Source of the DNA: Panax quinquefolius
Lineage: Eukaryota > Streptophyta > Magnoliopsida > Apiales > Araliaceae
Assembly: GCA_020205615.1 (NCBI GenBank)
Contig: CM035167.1
Location: forward strand, 58,487,023-58,551,022
Direction: 5' to 3'
Length of the DNA stretch: 64,000 nucleotides
This document shows positions 46,367 through 58,160 of the stretch, one piece after another. Numbering within the stretch: position 1 is the stretch's first letter; each line of letters starts with the position of its first letter. Both the position numbers and the translations under genes were made by a program. The notes beneath the pieces were generated by a model, which was not told the DNA's origin, searched no databases, and saw only the letters and a program-made list of their open reading frames with translations.

Positions 46367-47470
46367 ATGTCTCCTAGACGTCAACCACCACGACAGAGAA
46401 CCACTGATGGAACTAATAACGACAATGTTGACGGTAACCCCGTTCAACAACTAGTGACACTACTGACAGGAGCATTGCAGAATCAACCACAAAACCATGG
46501 TACAACATTTAAGGATTTCAAGGCGGTTGGACCACCCAAATTTCGTGGGTCCATGAATCCAGTCGAAGCACAAACCTGGATTATAGAGATAGAAAAGGTG
46601 TTCGATGTCGCTGGGGTAGGGGATGATCAGAAGACTGCTTTCGCAACTTTCATGTTGAAAGCAGAAGCTAGTTATTGGTGGTAGGCTAATAAAACTCGTG
46701 AAGGGCCAGGAGTGATGACCTGGGATAGGTTCAAGTGGTTTTTCTTTGAGACCTATTTTCTGGAGAGTTCGAAGAGTCAGCTAGAAGTGCAGTTTCTGGA
46801 ATTAAAGAAGGGAACGATGACGGTATTTGAGTATGCCGTGAAATTCAATGAATTGGCGAGGTTTGCATACCTATCAAGTCAAAGATGAATTTGCGTAAGG
46901 CGAAGAGATTTGAACAGGGATCAAGCCTTGGGTCAGATAAGAGGGTCTCCATGTTTCGATTGAAGACGCGTCTGGCAGTGATGGAGAAGGCGACTACGGC
47001 TGAAGGTGGAGGCGAGGCAGTGACAAAGTTCAATCAGGAACAAAAGAAGAAGAAAAATGAGAATGAGATTAAGAATGGAGGTGGTAATGGTGGAAACAAC
47101 AACAACAATAGCAGCAACAGCTTGAAGAGGAAGTGGAATGGGAACATGGGTGCTGGGAACCATCAGGGTAACCAGCAAAACAAAACGTTTGAAGCATGTG
47201 CGATATGCTGGAAATTCCATAAGGGTGCGTGTTTGATGGGGAAGCGAGTATGCTTCAATTATGGCCAGGAGGGTCACATCGCCCCAAATTGCACTCAACC
47301 GAAGAAGAATGTATGCTTCACATGCGGATCCAAGGATCACTTTGCTCGTGAATGCCCTAAGAGGAAGGACAGAGTGACAACCAGAAGCAATGAAGGTAAC
47401 AATGGAGGTACATGGGCCATTGCAGGATCTGCAGCATCAAATAAACCCACAGCCAGAACCTTCAACATGA
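46367..47470 (+). pseudogene. gag: Element G gag, stop and frameshift
   Basis: ATG at 46367 gives MSPRRQPPRQRT, typical for plant chromovirus Gag. The capsid region includes FKAVGPPKFRGSMNPVEAQTW and ends in SYWW and a TAG near 46682, where Q or E is expected. A frameshift follows. From 46885 the frame is open again, with RFEQGSS, a G/N-rich linker, and two knuckle motifs: CFNYGQEGHIAPNC (one Cys replaced by Tyr) and CFTCGSKDHFARECPK (intact). A preceding CAICWKFHKGAC adds a Cys/His cluster. Confidence 0.9.
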
Positions 47471-47926
47471 CTGTGCAAGATGCTATGCAATCAAAAGATG
47501 TGGTGTCAGGTATTATCCCAATCAATGATATTAATGCATATGTATTATTTGATTTGGGTGCTACTTGCTCGTTTATATCTGATGATTTTGCTAAGAGGTT
47601 AGAATTGCCTAGAGAAGAACTGCATTTTCCTTTAAACATAGAAATTGCAAATAAGGAAGTAGTCCCTGTTAGATTCGTATACAAGAACTGAAGGGTAAAC
47701 ATTAAGGAGAATATCTTGTTGGTAGATTTGATTCCATTTAGACTTGGGAATTTGATGTAATTTTGGGAATGGATTGGTGCTCAAATACGGAGCGGTAATT
47801 GATCGCCAAAAGAAGTGTAAAACCTTATGACTCAAATCGAAGGTAGTATTTTATGGTGGCAAGTCGCCTAGACAAATGAAATGTCTGACGACTATGTAGG
47901 CCAAGAAATTGTTGAGTTAAGGTTGT
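47471..47926 (+). pseudogene. Element G aspartic protease, altered active site
   Basis: It continues in the frame of gag: VLFDLGATCSFISDDFAKRLEL at about 47540-47600. Chromovirus proteases normally have D-S-G-A-T-H-S-F at this point. Here Ser is Leu (TCG to TTG would do this) and His is Cys. The frame stops at 47691, and downstream protease homology (LVDLIPFRL, VILGMDWC) is frameshifted. The enzyme is very probably inactive. Confidence 0.85.
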
Positions 47927-48790
47927 GTGGGCTATTTAGCTTACATAGTCGATACTCAGAAGAAGGGTGTGAAACTAGAAGAAATACCGGTAGTGAGGGA
48001 ATTCGAAGACGTGTTTCCAGAGGATTTGCCAGGACTTCCGCCTGACAGAGAAATTGAGTTCGTGATCGACTTAGCGCCGGGAACAAAAACGATATCGAAG
48101 GCCCCGTATAGAATGGCTCCGGTAGAAATGAAGGAACTGATGGTACAGTTACAAGAATTACTAGACAAGAAGTATATTCAACCAAGCGTATCGCCGTGGG
48201 GAGCGCCAGTTTTATCCGTGAAGAAGAAGGACGAATCAATGCGTCTTTGCATTGATTATAGAGAGTTAAACAATGTCACTATTAAGAACAGGTATCCGTT
48301 GCCTAGAATAGATGACTTGTTTGACCAATTGAAGGGTGCTAAATATTTTTCGAAAATAGATTTGAGAAGTGGGTATCACCAGTTGAAAGTGAGGAGGGAG
48401 GATATACCACAAACGGCATTCAGAACTCAGTATATACATTACGAGTTTCTGGTGATGTCTTTTGGTTTAACTAATGCCCCTGCTGCATTCATGGATTTGA
48501 TGAACAGGGTGTTTAAACCATTTTTAGACAAGTTTGTAGTGGTATTAATCGATGACATTTTTAGAACACGTGGAACACTTACGTTTGACTTTGGAAACAC
48601 TAAGAAAGGAAAAGTTGTATGCAAAATTCTCTAAGGGCGAATTTTGGCTCGACCGTACAAATTTTTGGGGGCATGTGATTGACAAAGATGGGATTTCAGT
48701 GGATCTGTCAAAAGTGGAAGTTGTGATCAATTGGGAACAACCAAAAACACCATCAGAAGTGAGGAGTTTCTTGGGACTGGCTGGTTATTA
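47927..48790 (+). pseudogene. Element G reverse transcriptase, frameshift at the active site
   Basis: The linker [23 protein letters not shown] leads into the polymerase: [88 protein letters not shown] and VVLIDDI. Directly after IDDI the frame breaks. Homology continues in another frame at 48552 with [20 protein letters not shown] and GHVIDKDGISVD, consistent with a short deletion just after the catalytic Asp pair. Clade motifs fit Tekay/Del-like chromoviruses. Confidence 0.92.
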
Positions 48791-49320
48791 TAGAAGATTT
48801 ATTCAAGATTTTTCTAAGATAGCCACTCCGCTAACAAATTTGACTAGGAAAGCTGTAAAATTCATTTGGACAGAGAAATATGAAGAGAGTTTCCAAGATT
48901 TGAAGAAGAAGTTAAGTGTGGCACCTGTGTTGACATTACCAGATAATACATGAAATTTTGTGGTGTATAGTGATGCCTCACACAAAGGGTTGGGTTGTGT
49001 TCTTATGCAGAACGGAAAAGTTATTGCCTATGCATCAAGACAACTGAAGGATTATGAGAAAGGGTATCTGACTCATGATTTGGAATTGGCTGCAGTTGTA
49101 TTTGCTCTGAAGATATGGAGACACTATCTTTATGGGGAGAAATGTGAGATCTACACAGACCAAAAAAGAGTTTGAAGTATATTTTCACTCAGAAGGATTT
49201 GAACATGCATCAAAGAAGGTGGATGGAATTGATAAAAGATTATGATTGTGAAATCTTTTATCATCCGGACAAAGCGAATGTGGTGGCAGATGCTTTAAGC
49301 AGGAAAGGTCGGGAGAAGTT
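48791..49320 (+). pseudogene. Element G RNase H region
   Basis: Connection (VRSFLGLAGYYRRFIQDFSKIA, FIWTEKYEESFQDLK) and RNase H with [17 protein letters not shown] (catalytic Asp) and [21 protein letters not shown] (catalytic Glu). A TGA at 48951 and a frameshift near 49170 interrupt it. [11 protein letters not shown] at about 49285 marks the end of the domain. Confidence 0.92.
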
Positions 49321-50550
49321 GATGCTGATAACAACTCAGGAGGAGCTCATTTCAGCAATGACAAAACTAGAGTTGGGAATCAAATTTCCAAAAGAATCTG
49401 ACGAACAACTATTCCAGATAGAAGTTGGTCCAACTTTAGGGGACAAAGTGAAGAATGCTCAACTACAAGATGAAGAGTGTGGGAAAATCAAAGAGAATCT
49501 AATTGAGGGTAGTGATGTAAAATACAAGATCGACACCAAAGGACTACTACGGTTTGAGGGAAGAATCTGGGTTCCAGCAACACCAGAGCTAAAAGAAGAA
49601 ATTCTGACCGAAGCTCATTGCTCAAAATATTCAATTCATCCAGGAAGCACGAAAATGTATCAAGATTTGCACCGACATTTTTGGTGGCCGAATATGAAAA
49701 GGGACGTTGCAGAATGCATAGCGAAATGCTTGACATGTCAAAGAGTAAAAGCCAAACATCAAAGACCTAGCGGGTTACTTCAAACGTTGGAAATACCGGA
49801 ATGGAAATGGGAACATATCACGATGGATTTTGTGGTGAGTCTTCCAACTACTCAGAGAGGATACATGCAATTTGGGTGATAGTGGACAGACTGACGAAGT
49901 CAGCGCACTTTTTACCAATAAAGATTAGATTTAATCTTAATCAGTTGGCAAGATTGTACATTAAAGAGATCGTCTCGAGGCACGGAGTGCTAGTATCAAT
50001 TATGTCCGATAGAGATCCGTGATTCACATCGAATTTCTGGAAGAAACTACAGGAATGCATGGGGACACAGTTGCGAATGAGTACGACTTATCATCCACAA
50101 ACAGATGGCCAAAGCAAACGAATAATTCAGACATTAGAAGATATGCTGAGAGCATATGTCATGGACTTTAAAGGAAGCTGGGAAGAACAATTACCGTTGG
50201 TGGAATTTTTATACAACAACAGTTATCATACGAGCATCGGCATGCCGCCTTACGAAGCGTTGTACGGCAGAAAGTGAAGAACTCCATTGTGCTGGGATGA
50301 AGTCGGTGAACGCCAATTGTTAGGACCAGAACTGGTACAATAAACTGCTGACGTTGTCAAACTCATTAGGACAAGATTAGTAGCAGCCCAAGATAAACAG
50401 AAAAAGTATGCTTATCAACACAGACAAGATCGTGCATTCGACGTACGAACTTTTGTATTTTTAAAAGTTTCTCCCTGGAAGGGGAAAATTCATTTCGGTA
50501 AAAAGGGAAAGCTAAGACCGAGGTTTATTGGACCCTTTGAAGTGCTGCGA
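49321..50550 (+). pseudogene. Element G integrase, catalytic Glu replaced by Lys
   Basis: The zinc-binding region [20 protein letters not shown] to [14 protein letters not shown] is intact. The core has D1 in [10 protein letters not shown] and D2 in MSDRDP (near 50010), followed by TGA at 50020 where CGA is expected. The third catalytic residue should lie in DGQSE; here the codon is AAA in [15 protein letters not shown] (about 50110), so the DDE triad is broken. A frameshift near 49850, another stop at 50274, and C-terminal sequence (KKYAYQHRQDRAFD) follow. Confidence 0.9.
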
Positions 50551-50863
50551 AGAGTTGGAGAAGTGGCTTACGAGGTAGCTCTACCTCCAGAGTTGGAAAA
50601 TATTCATAATGTTTTTCACATTCTGAGTGTTACGACCATATAAACCCGACTACAAATATGTGATCGAGTATGAACCATTACAGTTCGAGAAAGATTTGTC
50701 TTATGAAGAGGTTCCTATCAAGATAGTCGACAGAAAAGAACAAGTGCTCAGGAATAAAGTGATACCTTATGTGAAAGTGATATGGAGGAACCACAACGCT
50801 GAAGAAGCTACGTGGGAACTCGAAGAGAAAATGTTGAAAGAATACCCTAAGTTATTTATTTAA
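50551..50863 (+). pseudogene. Element G integrase C terminus with chromodomain
   Basis: Residues VKVIWRNHNAEEATWELEEK and KEYPKLFI at 50770-50863 match the chromodomain that ends chromovirus integrases and is thought to target insertion to heterochromatin. The aromatic W of VIW and the E-E-A-T-W-E signature are present. The upstream RVGEVAYEVALPPELENIHNVFH stretch lies in another frame. Confidence 0.9.
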
Positions 50864-50952
50864 TCATGTCTTTGATTACGGGGACGTAAATCTTTGTAAG
50901 TAGGGAAGAAAATGTAACGAATGATTTGTTTGAGTTGTGATTACGAGGACGT

Positions 50953-50974
50953 AATCCTTGTAAGGAGGGAATGA
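50953..50974 (+). promoter_or_regulatory. Element G polypurine tract region
   Basis: TAAGGAGGGAATGA directly precedes the LTR at 50975. A variant copy (TAAAGAGGGAATGA) precedes the LTR at 42106. Confidence 0.75.
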
Positions 50975-53933
50975 TGTAACATTCAAGAATTTTAAAGTGT
51001 AATATTAAATATTTATTAATTTATATATGTATTTAATGGATATTGTTTATTTGAGTTGAATAAATAATTAAATATTAAATATTAAATATTTATTTGTAAT
51101 ATTAAATATTTATTGAATTATATAAGTATTTAATGGCAATTTTAGTTGATGTGATTTAGTCAATTATTTGTTGAATAAATAATTAAGGAGCTAAGAAAAT
51201 TAATTGTTATGAGGTTATATACTAATTTAATTTAATAATTAAGTTAGAGAGCTAATAATGATTAAATGAATTATACTATTTTAATTGGAATTTGTGATTA
51301 AAATAAAGTGTTAGTTGATTAAATAAAATTATAATTATAAAGAAATTATAGTTTTGTGATAATGATTTATGTATTAAAGTAATTTAATAGATTAATATTT
51401 GAATTGATTAAATTGATTATTTAATTAAATAGAAGTGTGACAAATAACCTTGTTATAAAGGAGTTACTAAAATAAATTAAGGGAGTTTAATTCAGTTTTT
51501 GCCAAACAAGGCCTAATGCTATTAAGTCTTTTATCTAATTGTGTTTTACCAAACAAGGCATAAGGATTAATGAGTTATTTTTAGTTAGTTAACCAAACAA
51601 GCCTTATGGCTTTTGATTTCAAAAAATTATAACTGATGTCAGTTAAGTTAATATTATATTATATATTTAATATATATTATATCCTATATACGTTAGATAA
51701 CTAATACGTAGTTAGAGTTAGGGAGAAAAACAAAACTCAAAGAAGATGAAGAAGAGAAGAAGAAAAGAAAGAGAATTGGAGAGAGAATTGAGAGAAGAAG
51801 AAGCTTGAGAATCAAAAAGGGTTGGCCATCATCTTCTTCAAACAAGGTATCATCTAAACTCTATTATTGTTGTTCTTTTCAAAGTTATAGTTGTATTCTC
51901 TCTCTCCCAATTTTCTCCATGAAAGCTTTATAGAAGTGGAACTTTGTTATGTATGTGGTTTTATATGATAATCTAGTGTTGTTAAACTATTTTCTTAAGC
52001 TATAATTTAGAATAGTCCATGAATTTATATTATGTATATGGTTGTGAAGAAAAACTATTTTTATAGAGAGTTTTTGTGAATATATATTGTGAAGCTTAAA
52101 GTAGAAATTGAGAGTTAATTAGTTGTTTAGTTGATAAATTGATCATCTAATTTGATATAGTAAGTTTAATTATTGATAATATGCTTTGAATTAATTTTTT
52201 TGGTTGAAAAACAAAATTTACAGTGTTGATTTTCATTGAAATATCAAAAATCGAGTTTTTGTCAATAATAGTGAAATTGGATGTTTAAAATTCGTTGTTT
52301 ATGTTGTTGTATGGGTAGAAACATGTTAGAAGTTCTTGAATTATGTTTACATGAAGTTTTTGAATGAATTGCATGTGAATTAGTCTATTACAAACAAGCT
52401 TGTAGGCCAAATTGGCTTTTTCTTGTCTTGCTAAAAGTCGTCAATGACATCGGAGTTTCGTGTCACGCAAGACAAAACGTTTCAAATAATACGTTAGTGT
52501 AATCAAGAAGATCACCATCGCCATGGCAAAGACAACCCCAATGTAAACCGTGGAGCCATGGCCATGAAGTTAGCGAATAGTTCCGACAAATTGTACTTTT
52601 GTACACAAAATGTTTAAGAAACACTATGTGATTATAGTAGGACTGTAAAATATTAATTTTAGTATTTCTATACTATGAATAATTATGTTATTAAGGATTA
52701 ACTTGTGTTATAATTTGATTATGTGATTAAATAATCAAACCTACAAGATGAATGTATTAGTTATGTGATAATGACTAACTATGTCGCGATGATATATGTA
52801 TATAGGATATTGTGATTCAAATTGTTCGATTTAATCTATGAACAAAGTAAGTTTTCTAATCTATTATCTTGTTAATTCAATTACTGTTTTCAATTCGATT
52901 ACAATATAATGATGTAAGTTATTTTGGAGCAAGTTATTCTTGTATTTAACTAGTTGTTTAGCATGCACAAATATATATATACTAATGTCGAACATTTCTA
53001 TCATTCAAATTTCTATGCATGCTTAGTATTGAATTCTAATTAACCTTGGCTTAGTATTGTTCAAGCAAGGTATGTTATAGTTATTCAAATTGTATGATAT
53101 TAGATTATTCCTAAAGCATGACTTTAGTTTACTATGATTGACTCAATCTTGATTATTCTATAGTATAGTGTTATTGGTTTTATTCAACTACTCCTTAGTT
53201 GATGTTCGTTGAATTCCAAATTTCCTTGAAAGCTTATCCAAACCAAACTTACTTTGGTGCGGACTTGTATTCTAAATACTGAGATGAACAACTCTTTTAA
53301 TAGAGGTTTACGCTTAGCGTTGAAATGTTTGTGCACAATACATTGTACGAAGGGTTGATCCCCCTAAGTACGTGGAGTCCTTATAGTCTCATGACTGTTA
53401 AAGTTAAAGTTGAAAGATTACTTATAACTATGGACATGATTCGTGGTCATTAGACCCTCAGTGAATGTTATAATTTTTATAAAGTTAATAGAATATATTG
53501 TTCAGTTCTATTGAGCTTGATATTGGCAATTGATGTAAAAGTTTAAAGATTTACTTATTGTTATTTCAAGTGGGCTTTGTTTGCTCACTCTTGCTCAGTA
53601 AAATTTCTTACGACTAAAGTTGAAACGGGTGACGACCTAGCACCAAAGAAGGGAAAAGGAAAGATGAATAAATCTTGAAGACTTGTAATAGTTTTGATAG
53701 TTTACTTTCGGACTTTGGTTTAAAGATTGTAATGAAGTTTATTTAAATTTCCGCATTTGAATGATTGTTGTTAAAGGTTAGATAACACAGGAGATTTTTA
53801 TTTAAATTTAATCTGTATAAGGCGTGTTTTGATTATTCAATTTTATTATAATTGGGTAGTTAGAAATAAATGTATTGATTAAGCGAACACCGAATCCTGT
53901 GGGAATAAAGTACCTGGATTTGGGGGTGTCACA
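50975..53933 (+). repeat. Element G second full LTR
   Basis: TGTAACATTCAAG to GTGTCACA, paired with 42106-45118. It is followed by a primer site and interior sequence, so it acts as a 5' LTR for a second, truncated unit. Confidence 0.93.
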
Positions 53934-53936
53934 AGT

Positions 53937-53949
53937 TGGTATCAAAGCT
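53937..53949 (+). promoter_or_regulatory. Second primer-binding site of G
   Basis: TGGTATCAAAGCT at the same offset from the LTR as at 45122. Confidence 0.88.
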
Positions 53950-54144
53950 TTAGGTTATGAACCTTAGGTGGGGGGGGGGAAAGCCTTAGGAAGTAACCTT
54001 TGAAAAGACAGTGGAGATAACTCTTTTCGAGTTTTAAGAAAGAAGTAATAAAACACTTATGTGCTTATGTGTTTATAGTTTATGTACTCGTGAGTGTCGA
54101 GTAGTAATGATTAATAATTAAAACTTTAAAACTTTGTTGTCAGG

Positions 54145-54730
54145 ATGACTAATGTTGGAGAATCTAGTTAGGCTAGGGAGTAGGGACCTCAAATGCCTAT
54201 AGAGGAGGAGCCTCGTGACATTCAGGTAGTTTGAGAACAACTACTACCACGGGAGTCAGCCCCGTTGGTCACAGTAGTTGAAGATGAGGATGATGACGTG
54301 AAAACAGATGAGGAGGATCCCATTGAGTTACCACAGGAGGATGAGGATGACGAGGACGAGGAGGAAAGGATTCCACTTAACTCGATAGCTAGTCGTATAT
54401 ACAATGAGGTGCATGACCGTAACGTGGAACTTCAGGATACGGTTGAGGAGTTGCAGGAGATAGTAGATGAACAACAGACTGCAATGACACAATAAGATGG
54501 TGAGATCCAGGATCGTGAAGAACGAGTGACAAATGTCGAGGAGAAACTAGTACAGACTGAAGAAGAGAAAGAACAATTGATCGAAGTGGTCGCTGAACTG
54601 AAGAACAAGCTGAGAGAAGAAGCTGCTAAGAGGGCAAGAGCTGAAGATGCTTACGAGGAAGCTTTTCAACGAACCAGATTAGCAGCAAGAGACACGCAAG
54701 CAAAGAGGATGAAGATGGAAGAAATGGATA
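54145..54730 (+). pseudogene. Element G pre-gag frame, second copy (truncated)
   Basis: Preceded by TTGTCAG|G. Stops occur at 54169 and 54232 and within 54490-54495, but the frame between them is preserved better than in the first copy. The acidic block and a long Glu/Lys/Arg-rich coiled coil (VTNVEEKLVQTEEEKEQLIE, AELKNKLREEAAKRARAEDA) are readable to KRMKMEEMDKV. There it joins the LTR end at a shared AAGT. This copy reveals the middle part that frameshifts obscure in the first copy. Confidence 0.8.
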
Positions 54731-54783
54731 AAGTGAAGACAGAATCATGTGGTAATAAAGTACCTGGATTTGGGGGTGTCACA
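54731..54783 (+). repeat. Element G terminal LTR stub (last 53 bp)
   Basis: AAGTGAAGACAGAATC to GTGTCACA aligns with the last 53 bp of both full LTRs with a few mismatches, and is followed by the right TSD. Confidence 0.85.
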
Positions 54784-56059
54784 CCATCTATGCAGAAATC
54801 ACAAACACATGATATCATGATAAGATCTAAATCTATACTTCATCTCTCGAGTTCATATAGATTATCACGGTAATTGTTAGATAGGAAATTAAACAATTAA
54901 GTCCAAATCACAATAAACAATCCTCACAATGGAACATAATAATTGATAGCGAAGCATATTAAAATAAACTACACAATAAGATCCATTGTAATCTCAAACA
55001 AAGTATTAGTTCATGATTATTGAATTAAAACTAAGAATCCACAATTGAATAATCATTAAAAGACAAAGATATAAGAAGATGAGAAGATAGAATCTCTTAT
55101 TTGTAGATTTGATGCTCCCTCCTTACTCCTACTTTGAATCTTCAATGGTCTCCAAGTTTCTTCAATCTCCAAATCTAACAAGAACTAGTGTTTTGATCTA
55201 ATTTACTCTAATCTAATTAAATGGAATCCTCCAAAACTAGCCTATCTCTCCTCTCTTTTATGCCTCTCATCATGTATTTATAGTTCTAATGGACACCCAA
55301 GCAAGTTAGGCAACTAAGAATCCTATTCTAGCTCAAATTGGACATCAAATAACCTAAATAAGCTGTCTCCTCACCCTAGCTAGCACCTGCACATTTCCCC
55401 CAAGCCATTTTAGGCGCGGCCCAACCATCGCGATGGTCAACTTTCTGGTGGAGTAGTGCGCCCCGCGCTATGCATAGTTCATTTATAGCGCGGTCCGCGC
55501 TATGCTATTTTCTGTTGTGACGTCCTTTAGTAAAACAGGAATAACTTTTGATCCGCTAGGAGTTACGGGGCCTTCCACTTATCAAATTGAAGATATCGAC
55601 GAGATCTACAACTTGTATTCTTTAAGAATTGACAGAGTCAGGCAGGAACAAGGCGGACATCGAGCTTGAATTAGATGTTGTGTAAATGGCAAGCATGACA
55701 ACTCTTAGCTTTGATCTTTGTTGATAAAAAGGCCATAACTCTCGCATCCGAACTCCGATTGGGATGATTCAAGATGTTCCGGAAAACTAAGAAGTAGATC
55801 TACAATAAATTCTAAACTCTAAACCAAGAACATGCATCCAACGTGGTGTTAAAAGTCCTTCAATATTCCCTTCTTGCATTTGCTTGCGTATTTTAGTCCA
55901 AAAGATGTTTGAATTCCTTTCCCTTGCTTCTTCATGCCAATGACGTGTTATAGCCTATAAAATAACATAAAATGTATGAAAAGTATCTAAGAAACATGAG
56001 ATTAATAAAATAATTCAAGTAATAGATACCGGATAAGTAGGTATAAAACCTACTTATCA
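54784..56059 (-). repeat. Element F 5' LTR, second segment (right of G)
   Basis: It begins with the TSD CCATC (54784-54788) and continues the LTR interrupted at 41630. The TATA box is at 55275-55282 and the GC-rich hairpins near 55464-55506. It ends CTTATCA. Confidence 0.92.
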
Positions 56060-56621
56060 GGTACCATTAGTGATTTTAGAGTCGGAGACAGAGGAGTATT
56101 TTTCTGAGGAAGACTACTCCGAGGGAGATGTAGCTTGGACATCATACCTGGATATGGTGAGCTATGTAGAGGGAGGAATGGAGATAACATTAGTTGATAC
56201 GGTGGTACCTACACTAGAGTCATCACCTCCAGATGCAATGAGATCATTGTATTTGGCAGAGATTGACAACAATATGCAACTGAGTGCAGTTGTGCAAAAT
56301 CAGAATGAAGAGATTAGTGCTCTTTAAATAGCAAAGGAGTCTGCAGAAGCAGATTTTGAGTCAGAGCATAGTGAGAAGGTGTTCATGATAAATAAGGCTA
56401 GAGACTATAAGAACGAGGCCAATGAGCTTCGTAAAGAACTAGGGGAGAAGAACCGGAATATAGCAAGGATGTCTTACATCCATGAGAGTGCTCATAATGA
56501 TTTCAAGCTGAAAGTTGCTTGTTATTCCAATGAGTCAGGACAAACCCGTCATACTATTTGTCGGGATACTGTAGTGGCGATTGCGAATGAGAAACACGAG
56601 GATGCTGTTATGCATTATTAA
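56060..56621 (+). pseudogene. Element D pre-gag frame, C-terminal part
   Basis: It resumes directly after F. One frame runs through VPLVILESETEEYFSEEDYSEGD, an acidic block, and QNQNEEISAL to a TAA near 56325. It then continues in frame through a charged heptad-like region (KARDYKNEANELRKELGEKN) to a stop at 56621. The acidic-then-coiled-coil order and its place about 275 bp before gag mirror G, although the sequences are not obviously alike. Function unknown; I recognise no domain. Confidence 0.65.
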
Positions 56622-56895
56622 GAAATCTAAAGTTATAAGTATGTGTGTAGTGACGTAAAACCCTCTTCTGTATAACAGGGTAGTCTTTTATAAATCTCAA
56701 CTTTTGTGAAGTACCATTTCGGGATAAAAATGTAGTAGCTTTTGGCTATGGAGAAAAAATTGTAAATAGTTTCAAACTATGAAGAAGCATATAAATATAA
56801 AAGTTTTCATTGAGATGATTTGTTATGATGCGAGTTGGTATGTGGTGAATAATAACGAAGTAAGTAAATAGATTATAATGAAAGTTTATCAGAAA

Positions 56896-57830
56896 ATGCC
56901 GCTAAGGAGAAGACAATGTAGTCAGGAAGCGAAATCACATAATGATAACCAAGATGGGTCAGAACAACCCTGTGCAATAGTTTGTTAATTTATTAACGGC
57001 TACATTTAACCAAACCGGGGTTAGAGAAATTGCGAAAACCTAGAATAGTCAGAACGACTACCTTTAAAGAGTTTTAAAGCGTAGGTCCGCCGGAGTTAAA
57101 AGGAATGACGGACCCAATAGATGCCCAGATAGGTGTAAAAGAATTAGAGAAGGCGTTTTGTTATTACAAACGTAGGTGAGGCACAAAAGATTCCTTTTGC
57201 AACTTACATGACAAAAGGGGAAGCCAACATTTGGTGGGAGGCTCACCATGGTGGGGCTAGAATAGATGCGGTAACATTGGAACAATTCAAGAAGGTTTTC
57301 CTCAAGAATTATTTCCCTACAAGTATGCAAGGGAGGATGAAGATTAAGTTCTGGAACTTAAACTAGGGGACATAATCTTGGTTCCCGATGGCGTCAAATT
57401 CAATAAATTGGCAAGGTTTTCTCCACACCAAGTGGACACTGAGGAGATGAAGGCTCGTAGGTTTGAGCAGGGCCTGAAACCCTGGCTCTATAGTGGGATG
57501 TCGGTGTTCTAGAGGGTTTCCTATGGGACCGTTATGGAGAAGGTAATTATAGCAGAGGATGGTAGTGAGGCATTGACTCAATACCACAAAGAGGGAAAGA
57601 ATGAGAGCGAGGGAGAGGGACGAACCAAGACAGAGAATACCAGTAATAGTGGCAGTATGCCAAAAAGAAAGGAATTTTAACTCTGGGAATACTAGAGTGG
57701 GACAAGGGGATCCTAAGCGCAGGATCGAAGTGTGTAAAACATGTAGAAAGACTCATCTTGGAGTCTGTCTGAAAGGGATTATAAGTACCTTTAAAACATT
57801 AAGGTAGAGGAGGAGGAAATAACCTTTGTT
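56896..57830 (+). pseudogene. gag: Element D gag, heavily decayed
   Basis: ATG at 56896 starts MPLRRRQ, comparable to G's MSPRRQ. Capsid-like residues IPFATYMTKGEANIWWEAHHGG and FKKVFLKNYFP appear at 57180-57320. A RRFEQGLKP-like stretch follows near 57460, and a Cys/His motif (VCKTCRKTHLGVC) at about 57730-57770. Frames change at least four times. The knuckle region is incomplete. Confidence 0.8.
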
Positions 57831-58160
57831 AATTATATTCGTGGAAATGGTTTCATGGATAATAGAAGTAGGCAAGTATCAGTAGATAATTACCGATAAA
57901 GTTGAGAGAATTTGAAGAAATTCTCGGTAGCAATGAGTTAAGTAACCATAAGAACATTAATAAATTGTTAGAATAAATGTATGAATCTTCGATTTTCTAA
58001 GAAAACCCAAGGTAGTAATTTACAGTAATAAGTCACCGAGACGCTATTGTCGTCTAACCTTGACGTAAGTTAGTAGGATGTTAAGGAAGAGGATGAGTCG
58101 TTACGGTTACGTATCGACTATTGTAATAGGAAATAAGTTAGCGGTTAAGGATAAATACCC
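57831..58160 (+). other. Element D decayed protease to reverse-transcriptase junction
   Basis: By position this should encode protease and the start of reverse transcriptase, but no protease active site is readable. Only short stretches near 58080-58150 resemble polymerase sequence. Either deletion or strong decay has removed the gene. Confidence 0.45.

Larger units (their letters stand above)
41631..54783 (+). mobile_element. Element G: chromovirus-type Ty3/gypsy, collapsed LTR/interior concatemer
   Basis: Between perfect CCATC duplications the order is: first 450 bp of an LTR (41631-42080), 25 bp from the pre-LTR polypurine region, full LTR (42106-45118), full interior (45119-50974), full LTR (50975-53933), first 0.8 kb of a second interior (53934-54730), and the last 53 bp of an LTR (54731-54783). 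This is what a three-unit tandem array would leave after two deletions. The interior encodes a pre-gag frame, gag, protease, reverse transcriptase, RNase H, integrase and a chromodomain. Confidence 0.93.
36771..56059 (-). mobile_element. Element F: small non-autonomous Athila-type element, carrying G
   Basis: F's own sequence is 36771-41630 and 54784-56059. LTRs of about 1.8 kb flank 2.6 kb containing a perfect tRNA-Asp primer site, a single 352-codon frame and a long 3' non-coding region. Protease, polymerase and integrase are absent. The right TSD would be GGTAC (56060-56064). The left end reads GGTAAAATC, which fits loss of 10 bp between two GGTA copies spanning the TSD and the LTR tip. 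An alternative left boundary is 36766. Confidence 0.88.

Noticed and set aside
46933..47702. Minus-strand frames of 120-135 codons opposite G gag and protease.
   Set aside because: The plus strand has zinc knuckles and protease motifs; the minus frames are mirror images of codon bias.
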